Part shown: one piece after another, positions 1 to 7,787 of the stretch
How positions within the stretch are numbered: position 1 is the first letter of the stretch
Layout: the number at the start of each line of letters is the position of its first letter
NCBI RefSeq assembly: GCF_900635815.1
Contig: NZ_LR134173.1
Span: forward strand, 1,706,001-1,770,000
Direction: 5' to 3'
Length of the DNA stretch: 64,000 nt
Source of the DNA: Legionella cherrii
Lineage (GTDB): Bacteria > Pseudomonadota > Gammaproteobacteria > Legionellales > Legionellaceae
Program-made: the position numbers and the translations under genes
The notes under the pieces: model-generated
Seen by the model: the letters and a program-made list of their open reading frames with translations, nothing else
The model's database searches: none
Told to the model about the DNA's origin: nothing

Positions 1-89
1 TTCATCGAGCTGATTTAATTGACGCAGATGAATCGTATTTTGCTGCATGTATCAACAAGAAAGTTTGGAAAAAAGTAATTTTATCATAA
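1..89 (+). CDS. 3' end of an upstream gene (partial, unknown)
   Basis: Reading frame 3 is open from the left edge to a TAA at 87-89, and the other two forward frames stop within 20 bases. The last 28 residues are charged and protein-like, including LIDADESYFAACINKK and VWKKVILS at the C-terminus. The start lies outside the window, so the family cannot be named. It is on the same strand as the following HAD-like gene, about 130 bp upstream. It could be a chance open frame, because only 29 codons are visible. Confidence 0.5.
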   Translation, partial: HRADLIDADESYFAACINKKVWKKVILS

Positions 90-217
90 TTATCAAAAAG
101 AGTTTATGGGGTTTAAGTAGATGAACAAATGTTGGTTCGGAATCAGGGATGGTCTCAATTTGAAACGCCCCATCATTTGAGATAGAATCGCGCAAAAAAA
201 TAACAGGGACTGTAACC

Positions 218-1111
218 ATGCCGCTCATTGTTAATTTATCTTCCATACATGCTTTAAAACCAATAAATACCTGTGTTCGGTCCTTTGAAGAGCTTTGCGA
301 TCACTATTCGACCGGTTGTTTCAGTTCGTGTTCGAGTTTTTTTCAATCATGGACAAACTATGCCTGGCTTATGTATCAATTGGGTAGGAATGATTCTAAA
401 TTAATTCAGCCTTATCGGTTAGGGATGCTCAGCACCGAGCAATTTCTCGAGCGGTTACTGCACATTTTTTCTTTTCTTAAAGAGGCCACTCCTGAGTTGG
501 GTGAACTGGAGCAGCTGATGAGTAAGCAGTTGTATTCTAAAACTTTTGCAATGATGCTCTTGGAAAATGCTTGGAATTCGCAAATTGGTTGGGATGAAAC
601 AAAAGCTGATTATCTTCCTGCATTAATTCGTGAAGCAGAACGAAGTGATTTAATAGTACAGGGAGCCTCACATGGATCGGCGTCTCAGCCTAAAACGGAC
701 CCTATTTATTTCATAGCCAATACCAATGAATTGCATGTGTTACAGATTCTTAATATGTTGCGAAAAGAATACCCATCCCTCAATTTTTATCGGGATGTTG
801 ATGTCAGTATTAAAGAAGATAAAACCCCAGTTGAAATTGCACCAGGCATTTTTCTTTGTTTGTCCTATCGTTACCAGCTGTTTAAAACACAAGATGAAAC
901 CCAAGCGATGAATCCTGGTTCAACCATGTCACTACTGAATTATTTGGTGACTAAACAACTTAAAGATACTCCGGCTTCTGAGATTCGTGTGATTAGCCAG
1001 CATCAAGCTGATTTGGTTGAAGCACTGCGCGTGGGTATTGATGCAGATCATATGTATCAGGCAGATGATTATTTTTCAGTACACACTTTAAATTTGAAAA
1101 AAACGAATTAA
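218..1111 (+). CDS. HAD-superfamily-like protein, apparently lacking the nucleophile
   Basis: This 297-residue protein is unknown to me by name. The middle part reads like a haloacid-dehalogenase (HAD) fold: AWNSQIG at about 118-124, a helix-rich cap, then IYFIANTNELH at about 163-173, which matches the HAD motif II strand ending in S/T-N-T-N-x-x-H. The N-terminal strand (PLIVNLSSIHAL), where HAD enzymes carry the catalytic DxD, has no aspartate, so it may be catalytically dead or the fold call may be wrong. The ATG at 218 has AGGGAC about ten bases upstream. It ends four bases before the deformylase gene, so the two are probably co-transcribed. No signal peptide or membrane segment is evident. 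Confidence 0.72.
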   Translation: MPLIVNLSSIHALKPINTCVRSFEELCDHYSTGCFSSCSSFFQSWTNYAWLMYQLGRNDSKLIQPYRLGMLSTEQFLERLLHIFSFLKEATPELGELEQLMSKQLYSKTFAMMLLENAWNSQIGWDETKADYLPALIREAERSDLIVQGASHGSASQPKTDPIYFIANTNELHVLQILNMLRKEYPSLNFYRDVDVSIKEDKTPVEIAPGIFLCLSYRYQLFKTQDETQAMNPGSTMSLLNYLVTKQLKDTPASEIRVISQHQADLVEALRVGIDADHMYQADDYFSVHTLNLKKTN

Positions 1112-1115
1112 GTCG

Positions 1116-1781
1116 ATGCGTAGCTTAGGTTTAGGTATCGTATCATCCTTTTTCCTCATGGGGAGTTCAACGAGTATGGCGATGGATATAGTTACTGTAG
1201 AGCAGCCTGAGTATCGTCAGGTTCTAAAAGATAAAGCTCAGGAAGTTGCGTTTCCTTTAAGTCAAGCAGATAAAGATTTAATTGTTGCCATGAAAAGTAA
1301 ATTACATGGATTGGGGGGCGTGGGGCTGGCTGCACCTCAGGTTAATGTTTCGCGAAGAATCATTGCGATTTATATTCCTGAAGAGGCGACTTTACTACGG
1401 GATAATGTGAAACAATTCTATCCGATGCATATTATGATTAATCCCAGTTACGAACCGGTGGCAGGCTCTGGAATGAATTACGATTTTGAAGGGTGTTACT
1501 CGGTTTCCAGCAAATCTGGAAAGGTTCCTCGTTATGAGCAAATCACGGTCAGCTACTATGATGAATCAGGCCAGTTTCATCAACAAATTGAAGAGGGATT
1601 TTATGCGCGGGTTTTACAGCACGAAATTGATCACTTAAATGGCTTTTTAATTCTTGATAGGCTTACTCCTGATTGCATCCAAGGTACTCTCGAAGAAATG
1701 ATGGCTTTGCGACGAGCATCGTTGCCTCCAGAAAAAAGAATTATTTTTGATCAGGTCATGGCGAGAAAAGCAAAAAAATAG
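1116..1781 (+). CDS. def: Peptide deformylase family protein with N-terminal signal peptide
   Basis: Peptide deformylases are metal hydrolases that remove the formyl group from N-terminal Met of new proteins. All three family motifs are present: GVGLAAPQ at 68-75, EGCYS at 125-129 (metal ligand Cys127), and QHEIDH at 168-173 (His169, Glu170, His173). The protein is 221 residues, longer than typical Def (about 170). The extra length is an N-terminal hydrophobic stretch (LGLGIVSSFFLMGSS) ending in SMA-MD, which looks like a cleavable signal peptide near residue 22. Cytosolic Def needs no export, so this copy may act in the periplasm or outside the cell. The start follows the HAD-like gene's stop by four bases. 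Genomes of this group usually carry a separate housekeeping def, so this is probably a specialised paralogue (inference). Confidence 0.88.
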   Translation: MRSLGLGIVSSFFLMGSSTSMAMDIVTVEQPEYRQVLKDKAQEVAFPLSQADKDLIVAMKSKLHGLGGVGLAAPQVNVSRRIIAIYIPEEATLLRDNVKQFYPMHIMINPSYEPVAGSGMNYDFEGCYSVSSKSGKVPRYEQITVSYYDESGQFHQQIEEGFYARVLQHEIDHLNGFLILDRLTPDCIQGTLEEMMALRRASLPPEKRIIFDQVMARKAKK

Positions 1782-1820
1782 CGGGGTAGTGCGTGTAAGA
1801 ATGTCAAAAAGGTTGATTTT

Positions 1821-3674
1821 CTAAATCATTTTTCCACGAGAATAATCAGATTTACTCTTTAGTAGTTCGGCTAAATTTTGGACAGGTAACTGCGCTTTTG
1901 CCTGTTGGTAACCCGCGTCGATAATTTCTTTAAATTTTTTAAAGTCCAAAATTCCGTAATTGTCTACTTTTAAAGTAATACCATAATCTGCCATGGCCAT
2001 CATTTTCGCAGTATTTTGATGGGAGCTTATGGTTAACAGCCGTAGTACTAACTCACCTAAATTAATGGGGAGTATGGACTCTTTTCCCATAAATTTATTG
2101 TAAAGCAATTTCCAACCAGAAAGTGAGTAAGGCAATGGGGACATTTTGAACGATGTGGCATTATTAACATTAGAGGCAATAATTTTGCTGCTATGTGAAT
2201 ACTGCCGCATGACATCAGTGGGTATATTATTGAGTACACCTCCATCAATAAGTAGCTTATCGTTGAAAGATACTGGGGGGTAAATAAAAGGTAGAGAAAT
2301 ACTGGAGCGAATTGATTCCCATAATAGACCTCTATCATGAACATACAAATTTTTGCTGACCAAATCTGTTGATACACAAAAATAGTTAAGCCATAAATCT
2401 TCAATTTTACTGTGTTCACCATAGAGTTCGATCAAACTGTCTGTGGCTCTTCTTCCGGTAGCAATTGCAATATAGGGGAAGGTAAAATCAATCTTAGTGC
2501 CTTTGATCAAATAATCTTCGACCAATTTCAATAGCTCAGCCGAAGAATACCCCATAGCAAAAACGGCAGCGAGCATTGCGCCCATACTTGTTCCAGCGAT
2601 ATAGTCTACGGGTATCCCTCTTTCTTCTAGCAAGCGATAAACGCCTATATGAGCAAGACCTCGAGCACCACCACCGCTCAGTACCAGAGAAATGGTATTG
2701 TCCGTTAAGATACGCATCATCCGTGAAATACCAGCTTCTGTATTGCTTCGAACATGGAAGTGGGTATTTACCGCTCGTTTTTCTAGCCAAGCTTGAGTAT
2801 TGTGAGGTGGGGTTGCAGCGTGATGCATAAGCACTAATACACTACGTTTAATAAAATTATGTTGGGAATGTAATACATATTGTTCTACTTCAGATAAATC
2901 AGAATTATGTTCTTCTGCGAGCGCTAAGAAAGCGATTGAATCGGCTTGACGTATGCAAAATTTAGTCCAGTTTGTTATTGTTTCATCAGCGAGGTAAAAA
3001 ATAAAAGAGTATTCTTTTTCAAGTTGGTCAATCCATAAAATTCCTTTACTACTCATAGTTCCATTCTCATCCAGAAAGTTTTTTTTATTTTTCAAATAAC
3101 TACTCGTTAATAAAAGAATTTTTTCTCCATAAGAAAAACGGAAAATCATTTCTTGCAACTGAAATTCGAGGTCATAAATTGGTTTTATAGGAATCAGGGC
3201 GATTGATTTATTACGAGAGTCCGCAGGCTGAATCCCTTGCAGTGAGTTAGTCAATCGTTTAATCGTGAATTGAGTTATTTTGTTCAAAAGTTCCGGATAA
3301 GATTTGCATAATTTCAAAAAATTGCTCTTGGATAACTTTAAGATAATGCTATCTCGTAATGCGTATACGTTGGCTGAGCGTGGTAAGTCAGACAATAGAG
3401 CCATTTCACCAATTATTGCCCCTTCATGTAATTCCCCTTGATAAGTCACATTCCCTTCTGTATCCGTGACTTGATAATAAAGCCGACCCTTAATTAGAAT
3501 GTAAAGATCATTCATATTTTCCCCTTTTCGAATCAAGAGGGAATCGCCAGTTTGAGATTCTATTTCTAAAACACGAGAAAGTTTTAAAAGACAAGCTTGA
3601 CTCATTAAACTGAAGGGTTCATGCTGCTTAATGAATTCATAAATTTCATTTGAGGTAAATAAGGGTGCATTCAT
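1821..3674 (-). CDS. NTE-type patatin phospholipase with cyclic-nucleotide-binding domain
   Basis: This 617-residue protein has an N-terminal cNMP-binding (CRP-like) domain at about 20-135, with the phosphate-binding-cassette-like stretch IIGEMALLSDLPRSA at 87-101. A linker domain follows, then a patatin domain. The patatin part shows the oxyanion loop GGGARG (334-339), the nucleophile elbow GTSMG (Ser363), and the second dyad residue in DGG (Asp477). This is the neuropathy-target-esterase architecture, a lysophospholipase or phospholipase acting at membranes. The family is present in bacteria and some members are secreted effectors. No signal peptide is visible. It is transcribed convergently to the deformylase gene, with a 39-bp gap. 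Whether it binds a nucleotide cannot be judged from sequence alone. Confidence 0.9.
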   Translation of the reverse strand: MNAPLFTSNEIYEFIKQHEPFSLMSQACLLKLSRVLEIESQTGDSLLIRKGENMNDLYILIKGRLYYQVTDTEGNVTYQGELHEGAIIGEMALLSDLPRSANVYALRDSIILKLSKSNFLKLCKSYPELLNKITQFTIKRLTNSLQGIQPADSRNKSIALIPIKPIYDLEFQLQEMIFRFSYGEKILLLTSSYLKNKKNFLDENGTMSSKGILWIDQLEKEYSFIFYLADETITNWTKFCIRQADSIAFLALAEEHNSDLSEVEQYVLHSQHNFIKRSVLVLMHHAATPPHNTQAWLEKRAVNTHFHVRSNTEAGISRMMRILTDNTISLVLSGGGARGLAHIGVYRLLEERGIPVDYIAGTSMGAMLAAVFAMGYSSAELLKLVEDYLIKGTKIDFTFPYIAIATGRRATDSLIELYGEHSKIEDLWLNYFCVSTDLVSKNLYVHDRGLLWESIRSSISLPFIYPPVSFNDKLLIDGGVLNNIPTDVMRQYSHSSKIIASNVNNATSFKMSPLPYSLSGWKLLYNKFMGKESILPINLGELVLRLLTISSHQNTAKMMAMADYGITLKVDNYGILDFKKFKEIIDAGYQQAKAQLPVQNLAELLKSKSDYSRGKMI

Positions 3675-3873
3675 AATCTATCGTTAAAGCAGTACATATT
3701 TATTCTGATTATAGACAATTGTAGCGATTACGAGAGGATTATCTTTAAAAGGCCCAGATTTCAGCATGTTGTTCGACGCAAATTCCCTGTTCTGATGTGG
3801 AGAACCTTCTCGAAATTGATAATACGGCATGGGAGGCTTTGAGTATGGAAAACCATTATTTTTCAAAGGTAAC

Positions 3874-3903
3874 TTGACAAAATTAAATATTACTTTCTAA
3901 AAT
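3874..3903 (+). promoter_or_regulatory. Sigma70-like promoter for the bufferin operon
   Basis: A perfect -35 hexamer TTGACA (3874-3879) is followed, after an 18-bp spacer, by the -10 hexamer TAAAAT (3898-3903). It lies about 64 bp upstream of the precursor gene start on the same strand, leaving a leader of roughly 55 nt. A Cu- or stress-responsive operator would be expected from the family's role, but I see no clear one. Confidence 0.6.
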
Positions 3904-3966
3904 GCAAGTGGCTAAATTATATTTTGCCTATAGCATATTTAACTAACTCTAAAAGGAATTAAGTAA

Positions 3967-4218
3967 ATGAACAAATTACAATTAACAGGCGTTGCTCTTG
4001 CAATTGGTGCTGCTTCAATGTTTGCTATTGCTCCTGCTTTTGCTGCTGATGCTGCTTCTGGTATGGTTAAATGCCAAGGTGGTAATGCATGTAAAGGTCA
4101 AGGCGCTTGCAAATCTGCTAACAACGCTTGTAAAGGACAAAATTCTTGCAAAGGCAAAGGCATGAGCGAAATGTCTAAAGAAGATTGCCAAAAAGCTGGT
4201 GGTACTGTTGTTGAATAA
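3967..4218 (+). CDS. bufA2: BufA2-type bufferin precursor peptide (Cys-rich RiPP)
   Basis: This 83-residue exported peptide has a Sec signal ending AFA-AD near residue 26. The mature part contains six cysteines (36, 42, 48, 55, 61, 74), four of them in repeated N/G-A/S-C-K-G/S units (NACKG, GACKS, NACKG, NSCKG), and ends with EDCQKAGGTVV. This is the pattern of BufA2-family bufferins, ribosomally made peptides whose cysteines are oxidatively modified by an MNIO enzyme and which bind copper in the periplasm (known for the family). The MNIO enzyme and partner gene follow directly. It starts at ATG after AAAAGGAAT. The exact modification and metal here are inferred. Confidence 0.88.
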   Translation: MNKLQLTGVALAIGAASMFAIAPAFAADAASGMVKCQGGNACKGQGACKSANNACKGQNSCKGKGMSEMSKEDCQKAGGTVVE

Positions 4219-4241
4219 TTTCCACTGAGCATTGCGTTACT

Positions 4242-4275
4242 CCAGGCATGTATTGCGTGCCTGGTTTCAAATTTT
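4242..4275 (+). terminator. Hairpin attenuator between precursor and enzyme genes
   Basis: A perfect 7-bp stem CCAGGCA (4242-4248) / TGCCTGG (4258-4264) with a 9-nt loop is followed by a T-rich tail, TTTCAAATTTT. It sits between the precursor stop and the bufB start. A leaky terminator or mRNA-stabilising hairpin here would raise precursor over enzyme output, as in many RiPP operons (inference). Confidence 0.6.
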
Positions 4276-4290
4276 CCTCGGATTTGACCT

Positions 4291-5154
4291 ATGGACACCC
4301 CAAAATATAAAGTGACCCCAAAAATGCCTTTTTTAGGTTTTGGTTTGGGATTACGACCTGATTACTATGAAGAAATCTTAACGCAAAAACCTAATTTGGA
4401 TTGGTTTGAGATTCTTACCGAAAATTATATGGTTCCGGGCGGAAAACCGCTATATTATCTCGACCAAATACGAGCTCACTATCCTATGGTGATGCATGGC
4501 GTGTCTCTTTCATTAGGTAGTATGGACCCTCTGGATGAAGAATATTTAAAACAACTGAAGGAGTTAGCGGCGCGGGTCGAACCGGAATGGATTTCTGATC
4601 ATTTATGCTGGACTGGAGTTAACGGAATCAATGCTCATGATTTATTGCCTATTCCATATACGCGTGAGGCAGTAAACCACGTTGTTTCACGAATTCAGCA
4701 GGTACAGGATTTTTTAGGACGTCCTCTTTTAATCGAAAACGTTTCCAGCTACCTTACTTACCAACAATCGGAAATGTCTGAATGGGAATTTATTCTAGAA
4801 ATTGTAAGGCAAGCGGATTGTTACATTTTGCTCGATGTAAATAATATTTATGTCAGCTCTATAAATCATCAATTTAATCCTATGGATTATATTTTAGCTA
4901 TGCCTCCCGAACGTGTAGCTCAGATCCATTTAGCCGGCCACTCGAATCATGGAGATTACATTATTGATACCCATGATGCCCCAGTCATTAAACCCGTCTG
5001 GGATCTTTATGCAGCCACATTGCAACGTCTTGGTCCCATATCAACGATGATTGAACGAGATGATAATATGCCTCCTTTTGCTGAGTTGCTTGCGGAAATA
5101 AATCACGCACGACGAATTGCAGAATCCATTTTGGTTGAAGAGGTGCTTGTATGA
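4291..5154 (+). CDS. bufB: MNIO (DUF692) family bufferin maturase
   Basis: This 287-residue protein is a DUF692 / multinuclear non-haem iron-dependent oxidative enzyme with a TIM-barrel fold. The metal-site motifs are all visible: MHG (His69), ISDHL (Asp103, His104), IEN (Glu149), LDVNN (Asp182, Asn184), H193, HLAGH (His213, His217), DTHD (Asp226, His228) and IERDD (Glu255, Asp257). Members oxidise cysteines of partner peptides, using Fe and O2, to heterocycles or thioamides. The substrate is inferred to be the Cys-rich peptide encoded immediately upstream. It overlaps the next gene by four bases (ATGA), implying translational coupling. It is full length compared with the family. Confidence 0.9.
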   Translation: MDTPKYKVTPKMPFLGFGLGLRPDYYEEILTQKPNLDWFEILTENYMVPGGKPLYYLDQIRAHYPMVMHGVSLSLGSMDPLDEEYLKQLKELAARVEPEWISDHLCWTGVNGINAHDLLPIPYTREAVNHVVSRIQQVQDFLGRPLLIENVSSYLTYQQSEMSEWEFILEIVRQADCYILLDVNNIYVSSINHQFNPMDYILAMPPERVAQIHLAGHSNHGDYIIDTHDAPVIKPVWDLYAATLQRLGPISTMIERDDNMPPFAELLAEINHARRIAESILVEEVLV

Positions 5155-5933
5155 CCCAGCTTTTGCAGTTACAAGATCAATTTCAAAAATTTTTATTATC
5201 AGAAGACTTTGAAATCCATAATTCTATTGTACAAACTGAAATGGTTTCCGTGGATACTCGCTTAGGTATTTATCGTGATGCTTATAGACTCAGGCTGATT
5301 GAAAGCTTGAGCACCAATTTTCCCACCTTATATTCTTATTTAGGAACTGAAGAGTTTAACAAGTTATCAACTTATTATATTGATGCTCATCCTTCTTGTT
5401 ATCGTTCCATTCGTTGGTATGGCAACTTATTATCTGAGTTCATTCAGCACAATTACCCACAATATCCCTATTTGGCCGAATTGGCTGATTTCGAATGGAG
5501 AATGAGCCTGGCTTTTGATTCTGCTGATGCACCGGTAGTGCGGATTGAGGACATGGCTGCTGTTCCGCCTGAAGCATGGGCAAATTTACAATTTGTTCTT
5601 CATCCGTCCCTGCAACGAATCAATTACTTTTGGAATACAATTCCTCTTTGGCAAGCCTTATCTCATGATCACGAGTTACCTGAGTTGCAACAAAATTCGG
5701 CTCCAATTCCTTGGGTTTTATGGCGTGCACCAGAATATATGCTTCGATTTTACAGTATGTCTGAAGAAGAGGCTTGGCTTTTGGATGGCATATTACAGGG
5801 ATTATCCTTTGGTGCTCTTTGCGAGGGGCTTTGTCAATGGGTCAATCCCGAAGAGGTAGGTATGAAAGCTGCTTCTTATCTCAAGGGGTGGATTCAACAG
5901 GGTATGTTGTCGCAATTACTGATTGCCGATTAG
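5151..5933 (+). CDS. bufC: HvfC/BufC-type partner protein (DUF2063)
   Basis: This 260-residue protein follows bufB with an ATGA overlap. The N-terminal half (about 5-100: helical, with RLGIYRDAYRLRLIESL and YPYLAELADFEW) matches the DUF2063 / HvfC-BufC N-terminal domain, once annotated as DNA-binding but now seen as the MNIO partner that recruits the precursor. The C-terminal half is a less conserved helical/beta domain. It probably acts in the cytosol in complex with the maturase. The DoxX-like fourth gene (bufD) often found in these operons is not downstream; the operon ends at a palindromic repeat that begins at this gene's stop codon. Confidence 0.85.
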   Translation: MTQLLQLQDQFQKFLLSEDFEIHNSIVQTEMVSVDTRLGIYRDAYRLRLIESLSTNFPTLYSYLGTEEFNKLSTYYIDAHPSCYRSIRWYGNLLSEFIQHNYPQYPYLAELADFEWRMSLAFDSADAPVVRIEDMAAVPPEAWANLQFVLHPSLQRINYFWNTIPLWQALSHDHELPELQQNSAPIPWVLWRAPEYMLRFYSMSEEEAWLLDGILQGLSFGALCEGLCQWVNPEEVGMKAASYLKGWIQQGMLSQLLIAD

Positions 5934-6311
5934 GACCTATTCCCATTTCTACTATCTTGGCCAAACTGTCCTGATTTTCTGTGCTCCGATGCTCACATAC
6001 TGATGTATGCTGCGCTTCGGTGCTCTAAAATCAGGCCATTTTGGCTCAAGCTAGCGAAATGGAAATAGGTCCCGAAATCTTGGCCAAACTGTCCTGATTT
6101 TCTGTGCTCCGATGCTCACATACTGATGTATGCTGCGCTTCAGTGCTCTAAAATCAGGCCATTTTGGCTCAAGCTAGCGAAATGGAAATAGGTCCCGAAA
6201 TCTTGGCCAAACTGTCCTGATTTTCTGTGCTCCGATGCTCACATACTGATGTATGCTGCGCTTCAGTGCTCTAAAATCAGGCCATTTTGGCTCGAGCTAG
6301 TGAAATTTCAG
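5933..6311. repeat. Three tandem copies of a 123-bp palindromic element
   Basis: This stretch fills the gap between the convergent bufC and DedA genes. Units start at 5954, 6077 and 6200 (ATCTTGGCCAAACTG...), an exact 123-bp period, and copies differ at only a few bases until the third degrades near 6300. Each unit is itself an inverted repeat: CTTGGCCAAACTGTCCTGAT on the left mirrors ATCAGGCCATTTTGGCTCAAG on the right, around a CATACTGATGTATG centre. The first copy has a further outer arm pair (ACCTATTCCCATTTC / GAAATGGAAATAGGT), giving an approximately 140-bp cruciform-capable element. Related copies lie at 35.1, 28.9 and 12.85 kb. No coding capacity is evident. Confidence 0.9.
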
Positions 6312-6329
6312 GCTATATTTTATTTTCGG

Positions 6330-6968
6330 CTAGGCTCGTTTGCGACTCAACAATGTAACAATGGGTGGTAAAATAGAAATAAAAATAATGCCATAAATGA
6401 CAACGGAAAAATTTTCTTTAACTATGGGGATTGAACCCAGAAAATAACCTAAACTTAACAGACTAGCAATCCAAATTAAGGCGCTAATCAAATTGTAGAG
6501 TGAGAAATGAACCACTCGCATCGTTCCTATACCCGCAACAAAGGGGGCAAAAGTGCGTATGATTGGAAGAAAGCGTGCAAAAACTATCGTTTTTCCCCCA
6601 TGCTTCTCATAAAAAGCATGTGTTTCCTGCAAATGCTTTTTATTAAGTAACCAGGATTTATCAGTAGAAAAAATACGCGGGCCCATTAGACGCCCCACTA
6701 AAAAGTTGATTTGGTTCCCTAAAACTGAAGCGAAAAAAAGCAGTAGGAATAGAATGGAAATATTTAATGGATTTCCAGATTGGGCTGCAATACTTCCGGC
6801 AGCAAAGAGTAAGGAATCTCCCGGTAGAAAAGGTGTCACAATAAGTCCAGTTTCACAGAAGATCACTGCAAATAGAATAAAATAGGTCCAAAATCCATAA
6901 GTTGAAACAATGGCATTTAAATAAACATCAACGTGAATTATATAATCAAAAAAATTGTTTAAATGCAT
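6330..6968 (-). CDS. DedA family membrane protein
   Basis: This 212-residue integral membrane protein has about five hydrophobic segments. DedA hallmarks are present: ETGLIVTPFLPGDSLLFAAG at about 40-59, and ARFLPIIRTFAPFVAGIG in the second half. DedA/VTT proteins act in the inner membrane as lipid (undecaprenyl-phosphate or phospholipid) flippases or scramblases and affect envelope integrity and antimicrobial peptide resistance. It is of normal length and apparently monocistronic. No strong Shine-Dalgarno is visible before the chosen ATG, and the upstream 195 bp is very AT-rich. Confidence 0.93.
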   Translation of the reverse strand: MHLNNFFDYIIHVDVYLNAIVSTYGFWTYFILFAVIFCETGLIVTPFLPGDSLLFAAGSIAAQSGNPLNISILFLLLFFASVLGNQINFLVGRLMGPRIFSTDKSWLLNKKHLQETHAFYEKHGGKTIVFARFLPIIRTFAPFVAGIGTMRVVHFSLYNLISALIWIASLLSLGYFLGSIPIVKENFSVVIYGIIFISILPPIVTLLSRKRA

Positions 6969-7163
6969 TTTATATTTGAAGTTAAAATTAAATAGTAAAT
7001 ATTCTTACATACTTATTTCTTAAATAATATAAATTTTATATTATTTAGAATTTAATCAGTTTTCCTTTCTATAAAATAGACCATTTATAAGAAATGTGTC
7101 GTTTAAGAAGAATTCCTGCCAAGGAAAATGGAAAAAATGTAAAAATAATAAGAAATCATATCT

Positions 7164-7592
7164 ATGAAAACTTTATTCCATCTCGCATTCCCAATTCATG
7201 ATCTTGCATCCGCAAAAGATTTTTATCATCATAAATTGGGTTTTTCCCTAGGGCGTGAATCAGAGCATGCCTTAATTTTAAAATTTGGTGATAATCAAAT
7301 TGTTGCACATAAAATTGATACTCTTCCTCCAGTCCAAGAAGGTATTTACCCTAGACATTTTGGCCTGATTTTTCTTGAACGACACGAATTTGATGCCTTC
7401 TGGGAAAAAATTAAAAGGGCACAAATACCCTTTGAAATTCCGCTAAAAATTCGATTTAAAGGGACGCAGATTGAACATCAATCTTTTTTCCTGAAAGATC
7501 CAAGCAATAATCTCCTGGAATTTAAATACTATTCTTTTGACTCAGCAATTTTCGGTGAACACGATTTTAAAAAAATTGGTGAAACGTCTTAG
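7164..7592 (+). CDS. VOC superfamily (glyoxalase/dioxygenase-like) protein
   Basis: This 142-residue single-domain vicinal-oxygen-chelate protein starts with LFHLAFPIHDLASAKDFYHH, the typical first strand and helix of a VOC module, and ends with DPSNNLLEFKYY, which carries the usual metal-ligand Glu. His7 and the C-terminal Glu would be metal ligands. It is a probable metal-dependent lyase, isomerase or dioxygenase; the substrate cannot be told. It resembles proteins annotated as 'VOC family, dioxygenase'. It is monocistronic, followed by a hairpin-rich gap before the convergent NlpC/P60-like gene. Confidence 0.88.
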   Translation: MKTLFHLAFPIHDLASAKDFYHHKLGFSLGRESEHALILKFGDNQIVAHKIDTLPPVQEGIYPRHFGLIFLERHEFDAFWEKIKRAQIPFEIPLKIRFKGTQIEHQSFFLKDPSNNLLEFKYYSFDSAIFGEHDFKKIGETS

Positions 7593-7787
7593 GAAAGGGT
7601 AAAAAATACCTCTCCCGTTCGTGGTAGAGGGGCAGTGTTGCGTGTTCATTAGCGCAATCAAATGCTTCATTCGATCGATGTTCGCCTCACTGTTGCTTCC
7701 TTTATTTCAAGTGTAACGAGTGCGTTGCGCCGCAGCGAGGAGATCCTCGCCATGCTCGCGATGGCGAATAGGGGGAAGGGAGATTTA
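7593..7787. repeat. Hairpin-rich gap between convergent genes
   Basis: This gap holds CTCTCCCGTTCGTGGTAGAGG just after the VOC stop and a near-perfect palindrome GCGAGGAGATCCTCGC at 7735-7750. The latter lies within a locally GC-rich stretch (GCGTTGCGCCGCAGCGAGG), unlike the AT-rich surroundings. The arrangement suits REP-like elements or bidirectional terminators. A forward open frame from 7662 runs across it into the antisense of the next gene and is not a credible gene. Confidence 0.45.

Noticed and set aside
52-246. Minus-strand frame of 64 codons overlapping the start of the HAD-like gene (MEDKLTMSGM...)
   Set aside because: It looks somewhat protein-like, but it overlaps the 5' end of a clear gene and the opposite strand carries the end of an upstream reading frame; no ribosome-binding site or family match is visible. 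It could be a remnant, but I cannot support it.
3684-3866. Minus-strand 60-codon frame upstream of the patatin-like gene
   Set aside because: It starts at TTG without a ribosome-binding site, has no recognisable motif, and lies in an intergenic stretch beside the bufferin promoter.
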